From contig JAHBMJ010002355.1 in assembly GCA_018398765.1 (NCBI GenBank), positions 1-10,000 of the forward strand: a stretch of 10,000 nucleotides of DNA, in the 5' to 3' direction. The notes under the pieces are model-generated. The model saw only the letters and a program-made list of their open reading frames with translations. It was not told the origin of the DNA and did no database searches. Positions 1 through 7,437 of the stretch are shown here, piece after piece. The translations under genes were made by a program, and so were the position numbers. How positions within the stretch are numbered: the stretch's first letter is position 1; every line of letters starts with the position of its first letter. This stretch comes from Chromera velia (lineage: Eukaryota > Sar > Chromeraceae).

Positions 1-825
1 AAAAAAAAACGCGTCAGACAGAAGAAGACAGTGGAGAAGAAAAGGATGCTGACATGTCTGCCGCGGCATGCGCGCCGGGTTCCTCTGCTTCCTTCTGCTG
101 AGGTCTTCAACAGCCTTCTTCATGACATCGGCCCCTCTTTGTCTGGCGGCTCGAAGCTTTTGATCAACCTGCACATGCACATACATGAAGAATGAAAAGA
201 AAAATGCATGCATGTATATTCATGTGACACTGTATGCATTTGCAGCGCAATGGATTTAGAAAAAAAAAAGACTGACACGCGGGGGTGGGGTTGGGGGGTG
301 CCGACAGTGTTCGTGTTTCTTCTCTCCATAGCAGCTGGCACAGAGAAGCTCACAACAGAGAAACTCGTTGATGAACCCTGGCAGCTGCCTCTTTGTATCC
401 TCTGGAGCGACCGGCCAGTACATGTCTGAGAGGGCGGTCTTTGGAGCATCGCTAATCTTCGGCTGTTCAGGCAGAGGCAGACAGGTGTGATGAAAGTGGT
501 GCTGTGCAACAAAGAGAACGATCACCTCTGTTGTTTCACTATCATGGGAGGCCAGGACTGTCTCCTCGCCCACTTCTCTTCGTTTTGTCTGCCTGTCAAT
601 TAGAAGGGCTGCATGACAGACCAGACACTTGTTTTCATTTGCTGTGCGACAAATTGTAAGAACTAATCTACGTTTTTCATCTTTCTGCCAGACTGGCCAG
701 AAAGGATTCTCAATGATACTCAGAATTACATCATGCACCTCATGTTTTTGTATTGTTCTTCTACTATAAAGAGATGTAAGGTCGGAAATTGCTTTCTGAG
801 GTGCCGATAGTCTAGTAGAAGCCAT
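1..825 (-). CDS. RING-like zinc-finger protein, partial (runs off the left edge)
   Basis: Function not established; a zinc-binding, possibly E3-ligase or vesicle-tethering role is inferred only from the ligand pattern. The reading frame opens at the ATG at 825 (context CCAATGG, in-frame TAA just upstream at 834-832). It carries Cys67-x2-Cys70, then a 38-residue gap, then VLFVAQHHFHHTCL with His109, His112 and Cys115, and finally Cys162-x2-Cys165. This matches the spacing of a RING-H2 finger and recalls the C-terminal RING of Vps8/Vps41-type CORVET/HOPS subunits. The Cys normally two residues before the first His is Ala107. The first exon probably ends at 277 (donor GTCAGT, phase 0). After a 108-nt intron, acceptor ATGTGCAG leads into a second exon from 168 downward. 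That exon reads VDQKLRAARQRGADVMKK and onward, a charged helix-like stretch open to the window edge. Without that splice the frame ends at 256. The splice and the family are inference; the open frame and zinc-ligand pattern are seen. Confidence 0.5.
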
Positions 826-1080
826 TGGACATTACTTTTTTTTAACTTTCAGGTGATCGTGTTATGCCACTAAAGCACCATGTCACCTCTTCTTCTCTTT
901 TCAAGATCTGTTGTTTGATTACTTTTGCAAAGAGAACAATTGAAAATCCATCTACGCGGGGGACTGGTGTGCTTCGCATCCTTTGATTTTATTTTTTTAT
1001 CTCACTATTATTAGATTTAGAGCTTGCGGCGGCGCCCACTCTAACCATCTGGGTTCTCAGTTTAGGGCTTCTAGCCATAG
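826..1080. other. AT-rich leader/intergenic side of the divergent gene pair
   Basis: No coding frame is supported here. The stretch is T-rich on the plus strand and lies immediately upstream of the minus-strand ATG at 825, so it is the likely 5' leader and proximal promoter of the zinc-finger gene. It ends where base composition switches abruptly to GC-rich. Confidence 0.4.
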
Positions 1081-1490
1081 CTAGGCCGGCGCCATGCTGG
1101 CGCCAAAAAAAGGCCCCGGAAAGATCCCGGCCACAAATGGTCCAGAAAAGCGTGAACCCGGCGCCATGCGTGCGCGATTTTTTACCCCCGGGCTTTTTTC
1201 CCGCGGGGGAGGCCGGGGGAGTTCCGCGGCTTTTCCCGCGGGGGGGGGCGGGGGTCGGCGCGACCGCGCGGTCGGCTGGCCGGCGTGCGTCAATCGCGCA
1301 GTTCTCATTTTTCTTAATTGCTTTCCGGGGCCGTTCGCAAGCTTGCTTGCGTCAGATCGATCGATCGACCCGGCCGAATTAAACTGAGCGCGCGCGGCCG
1401 GGGCGGTCGCGCGCGCGCGCCCGGCCCGGAGGCTTCCGTGCGGTCCGCGGGGCCCGGCCTGCATGAATGCATGCAGTCTCCACGTCTCCG
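1081..1490. promoter_or_regulatory. CpG-rich island between head-to-head genes, putative divergent promoter
   Basis: About 400 bases are strongly GC- and CpG-rich (runs such as GCGCGCGCGC and CCGCGGGG), while both flanks are AT-rich or mixed. Open frames on both strands here are explained by the rarity of stop codons in GC-rich DNA; their translations are Pro/Gly/Arg/Ala low complexity. The block holds two direct repeats: CCGGCGCCATG at 1086 and 1158, and TTTTCCCGCGGGGG at 1196 and 1231. It also has a G-rich run at 1238-1255, GATCGATCGATCGA-type short palindromes near 1356, and TGCATGCA at 1468-1475. Its position between divergent gene starts suggests a shared promoter; that is inference. Confidence 0.4.
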
Positions 1491-1838
1491 TCTCCACTGC
1501 CACCAGCCTGCAGCCTCCTCCTGAGTCACTGGCTGCCATCTGGCTGCCTCAGTATATATGTACTACATACATATGAAGGCAAACGCCGAACAGTCGCCAC
1601 GCATTCATACTGAATGTCAGAACCGGGGACGTCGTTTTGCATGTAGAGCTCGAAGTTTTCAACATCTTAAGGTTACTCAATCTTAAGGTCACCCTGCATC
1701 AGGTTTCTGCTTGTCTTATCCCCGTCTACCCTTCGTTTCTTCTGCACATAGTGACAGAGATAGAGACAGAGACAAACACAGGCACAGAGAGAGCACAACT
1801 GAATTGTGCCAGTGTCTATTTTCAGCTCGTTGTCTCAA
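1491..1838 (+). other. Upstream region / 5' leader of the sulfurtransferase gene
   Basis: No gene is supported. A TATATATG stretch and the near-palindrome around 1553-1572 lie about 280 bases before the first in-frame ATG. A short GACAGAGA-type purine repeat occupies 1753-1795. The pyrimidine run ending in TTTTCAG at about 1824 could be a 3' splice site of an intron in the 5' UTR. An in-frame TGA at 1800-1802 closes the sulfurtransferase frame on the upstream side. Confidence 0.35.
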
Positions 1839-3443
1839 ATGCTTCGCCGTTTTTTCTCCCCTAACTTCATTTACGGCTCTTCACACTTGTCGATCTCCTC
1901 GAAGCAGAACCCGCCCTTCTGGCCATCGCTTTCACTTCCGTCCGGCTGCTTCTGTGAGAAAATGTCGTCAACAGCCGCAACAGCAGCAGGGGCAGAAGCG
2001 GGGGCGCAGAAGTCGACACACCTGACAGAAGCTTCTCCTCTGATCTCGACCGACGAACTGGAGAGGAACTTGGGCAAGTATAAGGTGTGCCGGAAAAAAA
2101 CACACACAACGACGCACAGAGAGACTTACGCCCATGCCCTCATCCAACAGACGGCAAAAAAATTTTTTTCTGCATTGACTGAATGGTTGCTTGATATATA
2201 TTCGTCAATTGACGGGGGTAATGTTTCCTCCTGCCCGGCGTTTCGACTGCCGGATTGATGGCTGGGGGAAGAGGTTGACTTCTTGGGTGGGTGGCTGGGT
2301 GGGTCAAGGAGTGAGGGAGTGCGTGATCAGTGTGCATAGATTTTGATTGGGCTAACAGCTTTCACCCTCTCGAGCGTCTCTTTTCAGCACGAGTTTTGCC
2401 AGCAAAGTAAGTACATACATTTCGTTGCCCCTCCGAAACATCACGATACATTTGGTGAGTCTGCTAGTGTAAACATGCCGCCATGCACGCCATGCACTGA
2501 TCGAACGTTCAAGTTGCAGATCCTCGACGCCACCTGGGTGAAGCTTCCGATGTGGGCAGGGAGGGACGCCTGGAAGGAGTTCTGTGAGAGCCGGATTCCT
2601 GGGGCCTTTTTTTTTGACATCGACGAGGTCGCTGACACCCGCTCTGAGTATCCCCATATGCTGCCTTCAGAGGAGCAGCTTGCCGGCTTCCTCACTCAAC
2701 ACGGGATCCAAACAGAAGACCACATTGTGTGCTATGACTCGCACGGAGTCGTCACGTCCCCCCGTGTTTGGTGGACCCTCAAAGTAAGTGAGTGAGTGAG
2801 TGAGAGTGAGTGAGTGAGAGTAAGTGAGTGAGTGAGTGAGAGTAAGTGAGTGAGTGAGTGAGAGTGAGTGAGTGAGTGAGTGAGTGAGTGAGTGTGAGAG
2901 TGAGTGAGTGAGTGAGTGTGAGAGTGAGTGAGTGAGTGAGTGAGTGAGTGGGTGAGTGAGAGGGAGTGAGTGAGTGAGTGAGTGAGAGTGAGTGAGTGAG
3001 TGAGTGAGTGAGAGGGAGGGAGGGAGTGAGTGAGTGAGTGAGTGAGAGTGACTGAGTGAGAGTGAGTGAGTGAGTGAGTGAGTGAGTGAGAGAGTGAGTG
3101 AGTGAGTGAGTGAGAGTGAGTGAGTGAGTGAGTGAGTGAGAGGGAGTGAGTGAGTGAGTGAGTGAGTGAGAGTGAGTGAGTGAGAGTGAGTGAGTGAGTG
3201 AGAGTGAGTGAGTGAGAGGGAGTGAGTGAGTGAGTGAGAGTGAGTGAGTGAGTGAGCGAAGCAGCGTTTGTTTCGTGTGCGATGTCTGTTTGAATCGTCG
3301 AGACAGAACAGACACGGATAGATGCAGACAGACACAGACACACACAGAGACAGACAGACGCAGGCACACACAGGCAGGCAGACAGACACAGACACAGACA
3401 CACGCAGACAGAGACAGACACGGACAGAGACAGACAGACAGAT

Positions 3444-3474
<31 letters not shown>

Positions 3475-4167
3475 CAGACAGACACAGGCACAGACACAGG
3501 CACAGACACAGGCACAGACACAGTCACAGACACAGACGCAGACAGACAAACAGACGGACAGAGACAAGGACGGACAGCGGCCAGCCAGCTAGCCAGTTAG
3601 ACAGTCAGAGAGAGAGAGGGGAAAGGGGGGGGAGAGCGAGGGAGAAGGACAGAGAGAGAGAGAATGTAAGGGCACATGAACTGCAAAGAATCCATATATA
3701 TCTTCCTGCACATGTTTTCATTTGTCCGATCGATGGATGGATGGAGCCTGCAGGTTTTTGGCCTCCCAAACGTGTTCGTTCTTGATGGGGGTCTGAAGAA
3801 ATGGAAGGCGGAGGGAAGGAGAACTGAAAGTGGGGACCCGCCTAAGACTCCCTCTATCTCTGAAGATCCCTCTGTGACTTCTGGACCCGTGAAAGCGAAT
3901 TTAAAAGTTGCCCTCCAAAAAGAAGGCGTGAGGAGCTACGAAGAGATTCGGGCCCTCCAACAGAAGCTGCACTCCTCAGGGGATTCCGAACTGAAAGTTG
4001 GTGGGGCGGGTCGCTTCCTTCATCCATTTGTTTGTTCTTCCTTCTTCGTCTTCATTCACATGAATGACATGACTGGCATGCACAGAGTTTTCTTTTCCAG
4101 ATGACGACTCCCTCTCTCTCGGCTAGAGTCTCCGTCCAATTGAAGGTGCGTGCATGCGTGCGCGCGC

Positions 4168-4205
<38 letters not shown>

Positions 4206-4988
4206 GTGTGTCAATCTGTCTGTGTCTGTCATGTGAGTGCATGGGTAAGCATCCATCCCCGCAGGACCACGAGTTGATTGTGGACGCCCGGCCGAGGGGA
4301 AGATTCGACGGGACGCTGCCGGAACCACGTGAGGGCATTCCGTCAGGGCACTTCGCCTTCTCCGTCAATCTGCCTGCCAATGAAATGTGTGACGTGGAGA
4401 CGGGGGCATTTCTCTCGAAAGAGAAAATTCGAAAACTTGCCGAGGAGCAGGGAGTCGACCTCGATCGTCGTATCATCTGCTCCTGCGGGTGAGTATCTTG
4501 ATAGTGCGTAACGACAGATAAAACCACTGGTCACCTTCACTACATTCAAGGATCTCGAGAAAAAAGGCAGAGAAGACCGTCGGTGCTTTGCACTTCGGGT
4601 GTTCATGTGTGAAACGAACAGCGAGAGAGGCACACAAACTTTTGTCCCTTCCTTTTTGTGCTCGTTCGTCTGTTTCGTTTCTCCCCTTCGCTCCTTCCTG
4701 AGCAAGAATGATAAGAGCGATTTATTTTTGTTAGGATTATGCAATACGCGTTTCTGCCGATCTGGCTTGGTACTGCGAACGCCAGAAAAAAAAGTCTTTT
4801 CTATTCAGCATCTGTCACATTTTTTGAACGAAAAAAAATTCAGCCTTGATTTTAATATCTTTCGCAGGTCTGGCATCACAGCCGCGACAGTGTTTCTTGC
4901 GCTCTCTCTGCTGGGCAAGACGACGAACATTTCGCTCTACGATGGAGCATGGACCGAGTGGCAGATGAGGCAGTTGAAGAAGAAGTAA
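1839..4988 (+). CDS. 3-mercaptopyruvate sulfurtransferase (two-domain rhodanese family), six exons
   Basis: Transfers sulfur from 3-mercaptopyruvate to an acceptor thiol, yielding pyruvate. Exons: 1839-2084, 2520-2783, 3754-3996, 4101-4145, 4265-4488, 4868-4988, all GT-AG. Numbered from the second Met at 1962, the product is 339 aa (324 without exon 4); the first in-frame ATG at 1839 adds 41 residues. Domain 1 (about 30-150) has [35 protein letters not shown] and [11 protein letters not shown], with no active Cys at the rhodanese loop position ([11 protein letters not shown]), as usual for the N-terminal domain. Domain 2 has [19 protein letters not shown], the active loop CGSGIT with Cys299, and YDGAWTEW. 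CGSGxT marks mercaptopyruvate rather than thiosulfate sulfurtransferases (usually CRKGVT). Arg238 and Arg247 match the paired substrate-binding arginines of mammalian MST in spacing. The added leader ([10 protein letters not shown] and onward) is basic, Ser-rich and lacks acidic residues until position 40, so mitochondrial import is likely. A donor-like GTAAGC overlaps the TAA stop, so a further exon is conceivable but not needed. Confidence 0.93.
2085..2519 (+). other. Intron 1 of the sulfurtransferase gene
   Basis: Donor AAG|GTGTGC and acceptor GTTGCAG|ATC give phase 0 and restore the domain sequence LGKYK-ILDATW. The intron holds a GTGGGTGGCTGGGTGGG G-rich patch near 2285 and a possible 19-nt microexon at 2388-2406. 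The alternative donor at 2078 (CAA|GTATAA) would be used with that microexon. Confidence 0.75.
2788..3256 (+). repeat. (GTGA)n tetranucleotide satellite
   Basis: About 470 bases of GTGA units. Every few units are interrupted by GAGAGT, GAGGGAG or GTGTGAGAG variants, and once by GACTGAG. The array begins directly at the 5' splice site of intron 2, so the donor GTAAGTGAGTGAG flows into the repeat. Confidence 0.97.
3299..3600 (+). repeat. Degenerate (CAGA)n/(CACAGA)n repeat
   Basis: Mixed CAGACAGA, CACAGACA and GGCACAGACA units. Includes a cleaner (CAGA) run at about 3449-3483 and three tandem GGCACAGACACA units at about 3487-3520. It is followed by a purine-rich (GA)n/G-run segment to about 3664. 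Confidence 0.9.
4101..4145 (+). other. 45-nt small exon (exon 4), possible cassette exon
   Basis: Flanked by a good acceptor (GTTTTCTTTTCCAG) and donor (TTGAAG|GTGCGT). It is 45 nt, stop-free in phase 0, and encodes [15 protein letters not shown] in the linker before LIVDAR. Splicing exon 3 directly to exon 5 also keeps the frame, and the resulting linker length is closer to the family norm. Whether it is constitutive, alternative or intronic cannot be told from sequence. Confidence 0.5.
4146..4211 (+). repeat. Alternating purine-pyrimidine tract with (TG)n, intron 4
   Basis: 66 bases of unbroken purine/pyrimidine alternation, starting with the donor GTGCGTGCATGCGTGCGCGC and continuing into (TG)n. 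It fills more than half of the 119-nt intron 4 (4146-4264). Confidence 0.9.
4489..4867 (+). other. Intron 5 of the sulfurtransferase gene
   Basis: Donor GG|GTGAGT and acceptor TTTCGCAG|G give a phase-2 junction that rebuilds the Gly codon right after the catalytic Cys (TGC GG|G TCT GGC). No gene within its 379 bases. Confidence 0.9.
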
Positions 4989-5097
4989 GCACGATCGAAA
5001 GAGATGAGCAAGAAAGACGAGGGCTGTATCTGACAGTCTCAGCGTCAAAAAAAAGCCGGGAAAGAATAGGGAGGGGGCTTGTGTCTGTTAGGAGGGG

Positions 5098-5117
5098 ATA
5101 GTACCCCCGGGTACTAT
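5098..5117. repeat. Perfect inverted repeat, 9-bp arms, 2-base spacer
   Basis: ATAGTACCC-CC-GGGTACTAT. It lies about 110 bases after the sulfurtransferase stop codon, at the left edge of the AT-rich block. It could be a hairpin in the 3' UTR, a protein-binding palindrome or an element boundary; there is no T-run after it. Confidence 0.8.
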
Positions 5118-5345
5118 AGGAAAAATCACATAATTTTTGAAAGCCCTTCCCTCGGCCCTTCCACGCTGGAAAACAGTGTCTGAGACGATCAGTACGACTA
5201 TAAAAAAGTCACAAAGATTAAAAAATACTGTTTAAATACATGCTTAATATCCCAACACAGACCTCCAAGCCATCCTTAAGTGAATGCTACCGTAGTAGTA
5301 GACTCCCAGGTAAATTTTTTCTAACAAAAATATTTGGAAATAAAA

Positions 5346-5369
5346 AATCAATCAATCAATCAATCAATC
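5346..5369 (+). repeat. (AATC)6 microsatellite
   Basis: Six perfect AATC units. Confidence 0.95.
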
Positions 5370-5990
5370 TGTTACATGATATTGTATTATTTTAGCATAA
5401 TAATAAAACTGAGCAAGAAACCTAGCAAGAAACTAGAGCGGAGTTAGCCTGAGGGGTGGGAAAGGCTAGAAAAAAAAGAAATGTAGAAGTTGCGCAGTCG
5501 TTTTTAGCGTTTAACATCATGATGGCCTAAGAAAAGCTCCCTACATTTTGGTTCTTGCTGGTACAAGTGTTGTATAAGTAGCCGGTATAAGCTTAAATGA
5601 GGTTTAGTCTACTATGCATATAAGATATTTTTTGTTCACCTTTAATTCTTCCGGTATTTTTAAATTTTTTTGTTCCAGCGATAAAGGACCTCTTAGGGAT
5701 GAAGATTGGCCACTCTGTTTTCATTGACTTGGCCTCACTTCTGGAAAGCACCAGAAAAGTGAACATGGGTCGGATATAGACCCCCCCCCCAGGTCGGACC
5801 CGTACGGTCGGTTTTGATTTTTTTTATGACCCAAAAAGTCACGGTTAAACAAAAAAATATCATGGAGGCATCCAAAGATATAAAACAACAAGAAAATCGA
5901 TTTAAGGAATAATACGCAAAGAGCTATGCTGGGACGTATACAAAAAGCATCGTCTTGAATAGATTCAGAACGAACGATCTCGCTTGCAAC

Positions 5991-6304
5991 ACAGTTCACA
6001 AGGAACGCCTGTCAATGGGGGGAAAGCTTGTGAGGGCCTCATATCTTCATTTGGAGAAATTTCAGAGCAACGGAAACGGCGGGAAAAAAGAGTCTCTCCT
6101 GTCCGCGTCGCGCCGTTGTTGTCTTAGCGCTGCAGGCAAGCAAGGAGACATTATGCAGAAGGAAGCACACCTTTTGCCTTGCTCTCCTCTTTCTTCCGAT
6201 AAGATGCCGTGAAATTGATTCTCACTGATTGGTTGCAAGAGAAGTATGGCAGCCATTCTTGTCAAGCAGGGCAGGGTCTTCCTACCCACCCACACGAACA
6301 CACT
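5991..6304. other. No supported gene
   Basis: Mixed-composition sequence. A minus-strand frame (about 6062-6250, beginning MAAILLLQPISENQFHG) is open and not repetitive. It could be a distal 3' exon of the minus-strand gene to the right, but no convincing splice link was found. Confidence 0.25.
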
Positions 6305-6315
6305 TACGCGCGCGT

Positions 6316-6359
<44 letters not shown>

Positions 6360-6386
6360 ACGCACACGCACACACACGCACACGCA
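6305..6386 (+). repeat. (CA)n/(CG)n alternating tract
   Basis: 82 bases of unbroken pyrimidine/purine alternation: TACGCGCGCGTG, then (CA)n with interspersed CG steps. Confidence 0.92.
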
Positions 6387-6666
6387 AACATACACAACGT
6401 TCAAATACAAACCTACAAAGCTCTGGGTACGGAAGCACGAATGCATGAATACATGCATGGCCAACCACCCCTCGAACCACCCTGGCGGTTGAACCGACAG
6501 ACCCTCAGAAGAGCTGAAGATCCTCACACCCAGCACCAGAGCGTTCAGAAAAATCGTCCACACGCTGCAAACAAACGGGCAGAACGATCTCAGGGAAAGG
6601 TGGTTTGCCCCTCACTTAGTACACACGTACTAAGAAAGTCAGAAAGAGTTGAAAAACAAATGGCAC

Positions 6667-6804
6667 TCTTTCTTTCTTTCTTTCGTTCGTTCTTTCTTTC
6701 GTTCTTTCTTTTCTTTCTTTCCTTCCTTCCTTCCTTCCTTCCGTCTCTCTGTCTGTGTGTCTGTCTGTCCGTCCCGCAGTCTCCCCCCCCCCCCCCCCCC
6801 CCGC

Positions 6805-6871
<67 letters not shown>
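6667..6871 (+). repeat. Chain of simple repeats: (CTTT)n, (CTTC)n, (CTGT)n, C20, (CT)n, (GT)n, (GA)n
   Basis: An almost pure pyrimidine run (about 6667-6830) includes twenty consecutive C at 6783-6802. It turns into (GT)n at about 6831-6858 and (GA)n to 6871. Long open frames on both strands across it are repeat artefacts. Confidence 0.95.
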
Positions 6872-6872
<1 letters not shown>

Positions 6873-6910
6873 TTTGTGTTTCCACCTTTCCCTTCATTCA
6901 ACCTTGAGAG

Positions 6911-6964
6911 TGGACTGACAGAAAAATGGACTTTCTTTTCATTTACAGAAAAATGGACTGACAG
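6911..6964 (+). repeat. Short tandem/interspersed duplication
   Basis: ACAGAAAAATGGACT occurs at 6918-6932 and again at 6945-6959. TGGACTGACAG occurs at 6911-6921 and 6954-6964. The two overlapping motifs form a near-duplicated 27-bp unit. Confidence 0.85.
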
Positions 6965-6999
6965 ATTTCGACGCAGTCTCACAACCACTTTCCCCCACT

Positions 7000-7214
7000 T
7001 GAACACCCCTCTACCCTCTCCCTCCTCCACCCCCCACCCCCGCAGACCAAAGCCGAATCCCCTCAAGGCCCCCCACACTCTCAACAGCAACAGCGGCACG
7101 GGAATCCGAAGGAGAACGTCCTCTTCCATCAGGCCCCCCGCAGACTGGGCAGACCGAAGTGCTTCCTCAAGAGCGGCGCTCTGCAGTCTCACACACTTGT
7201 GGTGAAATCAAGCA
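7000..7214 (-). CDS. Candidate downstream exon(s) of the minus-strand gene, unresolved
   Basis: After acceptor ACTGCAG (7183-7181) a phase-0 frame reads SAALEEALRSAQSAGGLMEE then DVLLRIPVPLLLLRVWGALR, which fits the phase-0 end of the exon at 7438. A stronger acceptor (TTTGTTTTGACAG, exon from 7214) in phase 0 instead gives a 15-residue tail ending at TGA 7169-7167. The same interval is also open on the plus strand (7046-7309, after a pyrimidine-rich acceptor), so strand and boundaries need transcript data. Confidence 0.3.
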
Positions 7215-7400
7215 CTGTCAAAACAAAGAATGAACCCACACGAGAAGTGCTCTGCACAACCCGAGGCAGAGAACCACACCTTTCGAATTGCTTTCGACTT
7301 TCTTCCTAGACTGTTCTGTAAATATACGGCTACAAAACTACTCTATCGACCAGAGGAGTCCTCTAGAGATGCGCACGTGATGGCTCTTATCTCTTTGAAA

Positions 7401-7420
7401 ACACACACACACACACACAC
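7401..7420 (+). repeat. (CA)10 microsatellite
   Basis: Perfect CA run located in an intron of the minus-strand gene model. Confidence 0.95.
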
Positions 7421-7437
7421 GGGGAGAGAGGTGGCAC

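Larger units (their letters stand above)
2784..3753 (+). other. Intron 2 of the sulfurtransferase gene, largely simple repeats
   Basis: Donor AAA|GTAAGT at 2784 and acceptor GCCTGCAG|GTT at 3753 join WWTLK to VFGLPNV in phase 0, exactly as the family requires. About 970 bases long; roughly 800 of these are tandem repeats. The long reverse-strand frames of Ser-Leu-Thr-His or Cys-Val type over this stretch are repeat artefacts. Confidence 0.9.
4989..5990. other. AT-rich gene-free block downstream of the sulfurtransferase gene
   Basis: The 3' UTR is presumably at the left end. Beyond about 5120 the sequence becomes AT-rich with frequent stops in all frames. The longest open frame (minus, 5721-5999) gives a hydrophobic, featureless translation and is not credible. 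I see no transposase or reverse transcriptase motifs and no long terminal repeats. Local features are the inverted repeat at 5098-5117, (AATC)6 at 5346-5369, and a C10 run beside short GGTCGGA repeats at 5768-5811. Confidence 0.5.

Noticed and set aside
1081-1539. Overlapping open frames on both strands in the GC-rich island
   Set aside because: Gly/Pro/Arg/Ala low complexity in several frames at once, as expected from GC-rich DNA with few stop codons; no domain, no conserved motif.
2667-3567. Very long reverse-strand open frames encoding Ser-Leu-Thr-His and Cys-Val repeats
   Set aside because: They are translations of the (GTGA)n and (CAGA)n arrays, open only because the repeat lacks stops in those frames, and they lie opposite an intron of a well-supported gene.
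4599-4867. Extension of the last sulfurtransferase exon upstream into intron 5
   Set aside because: The family sequence requires the join CG|GSGIT at 4488/4868; the upstream translation is unrelated to rhodaneses.
5721-5999. Minus-strand 92-aa frame in the AT-rich block
   Set aside because: Featureless composition, no splice or start context, spans a C10 run.
7046-7309. Plus-strand open exon-like block after a pyrimidine-rich acceptor
   Set aside because: All three plus frames are open for over 150 bases here and no phase-compatible neighbouring exons were found; the minus-strand model explains more of the region. Not fully excluded.
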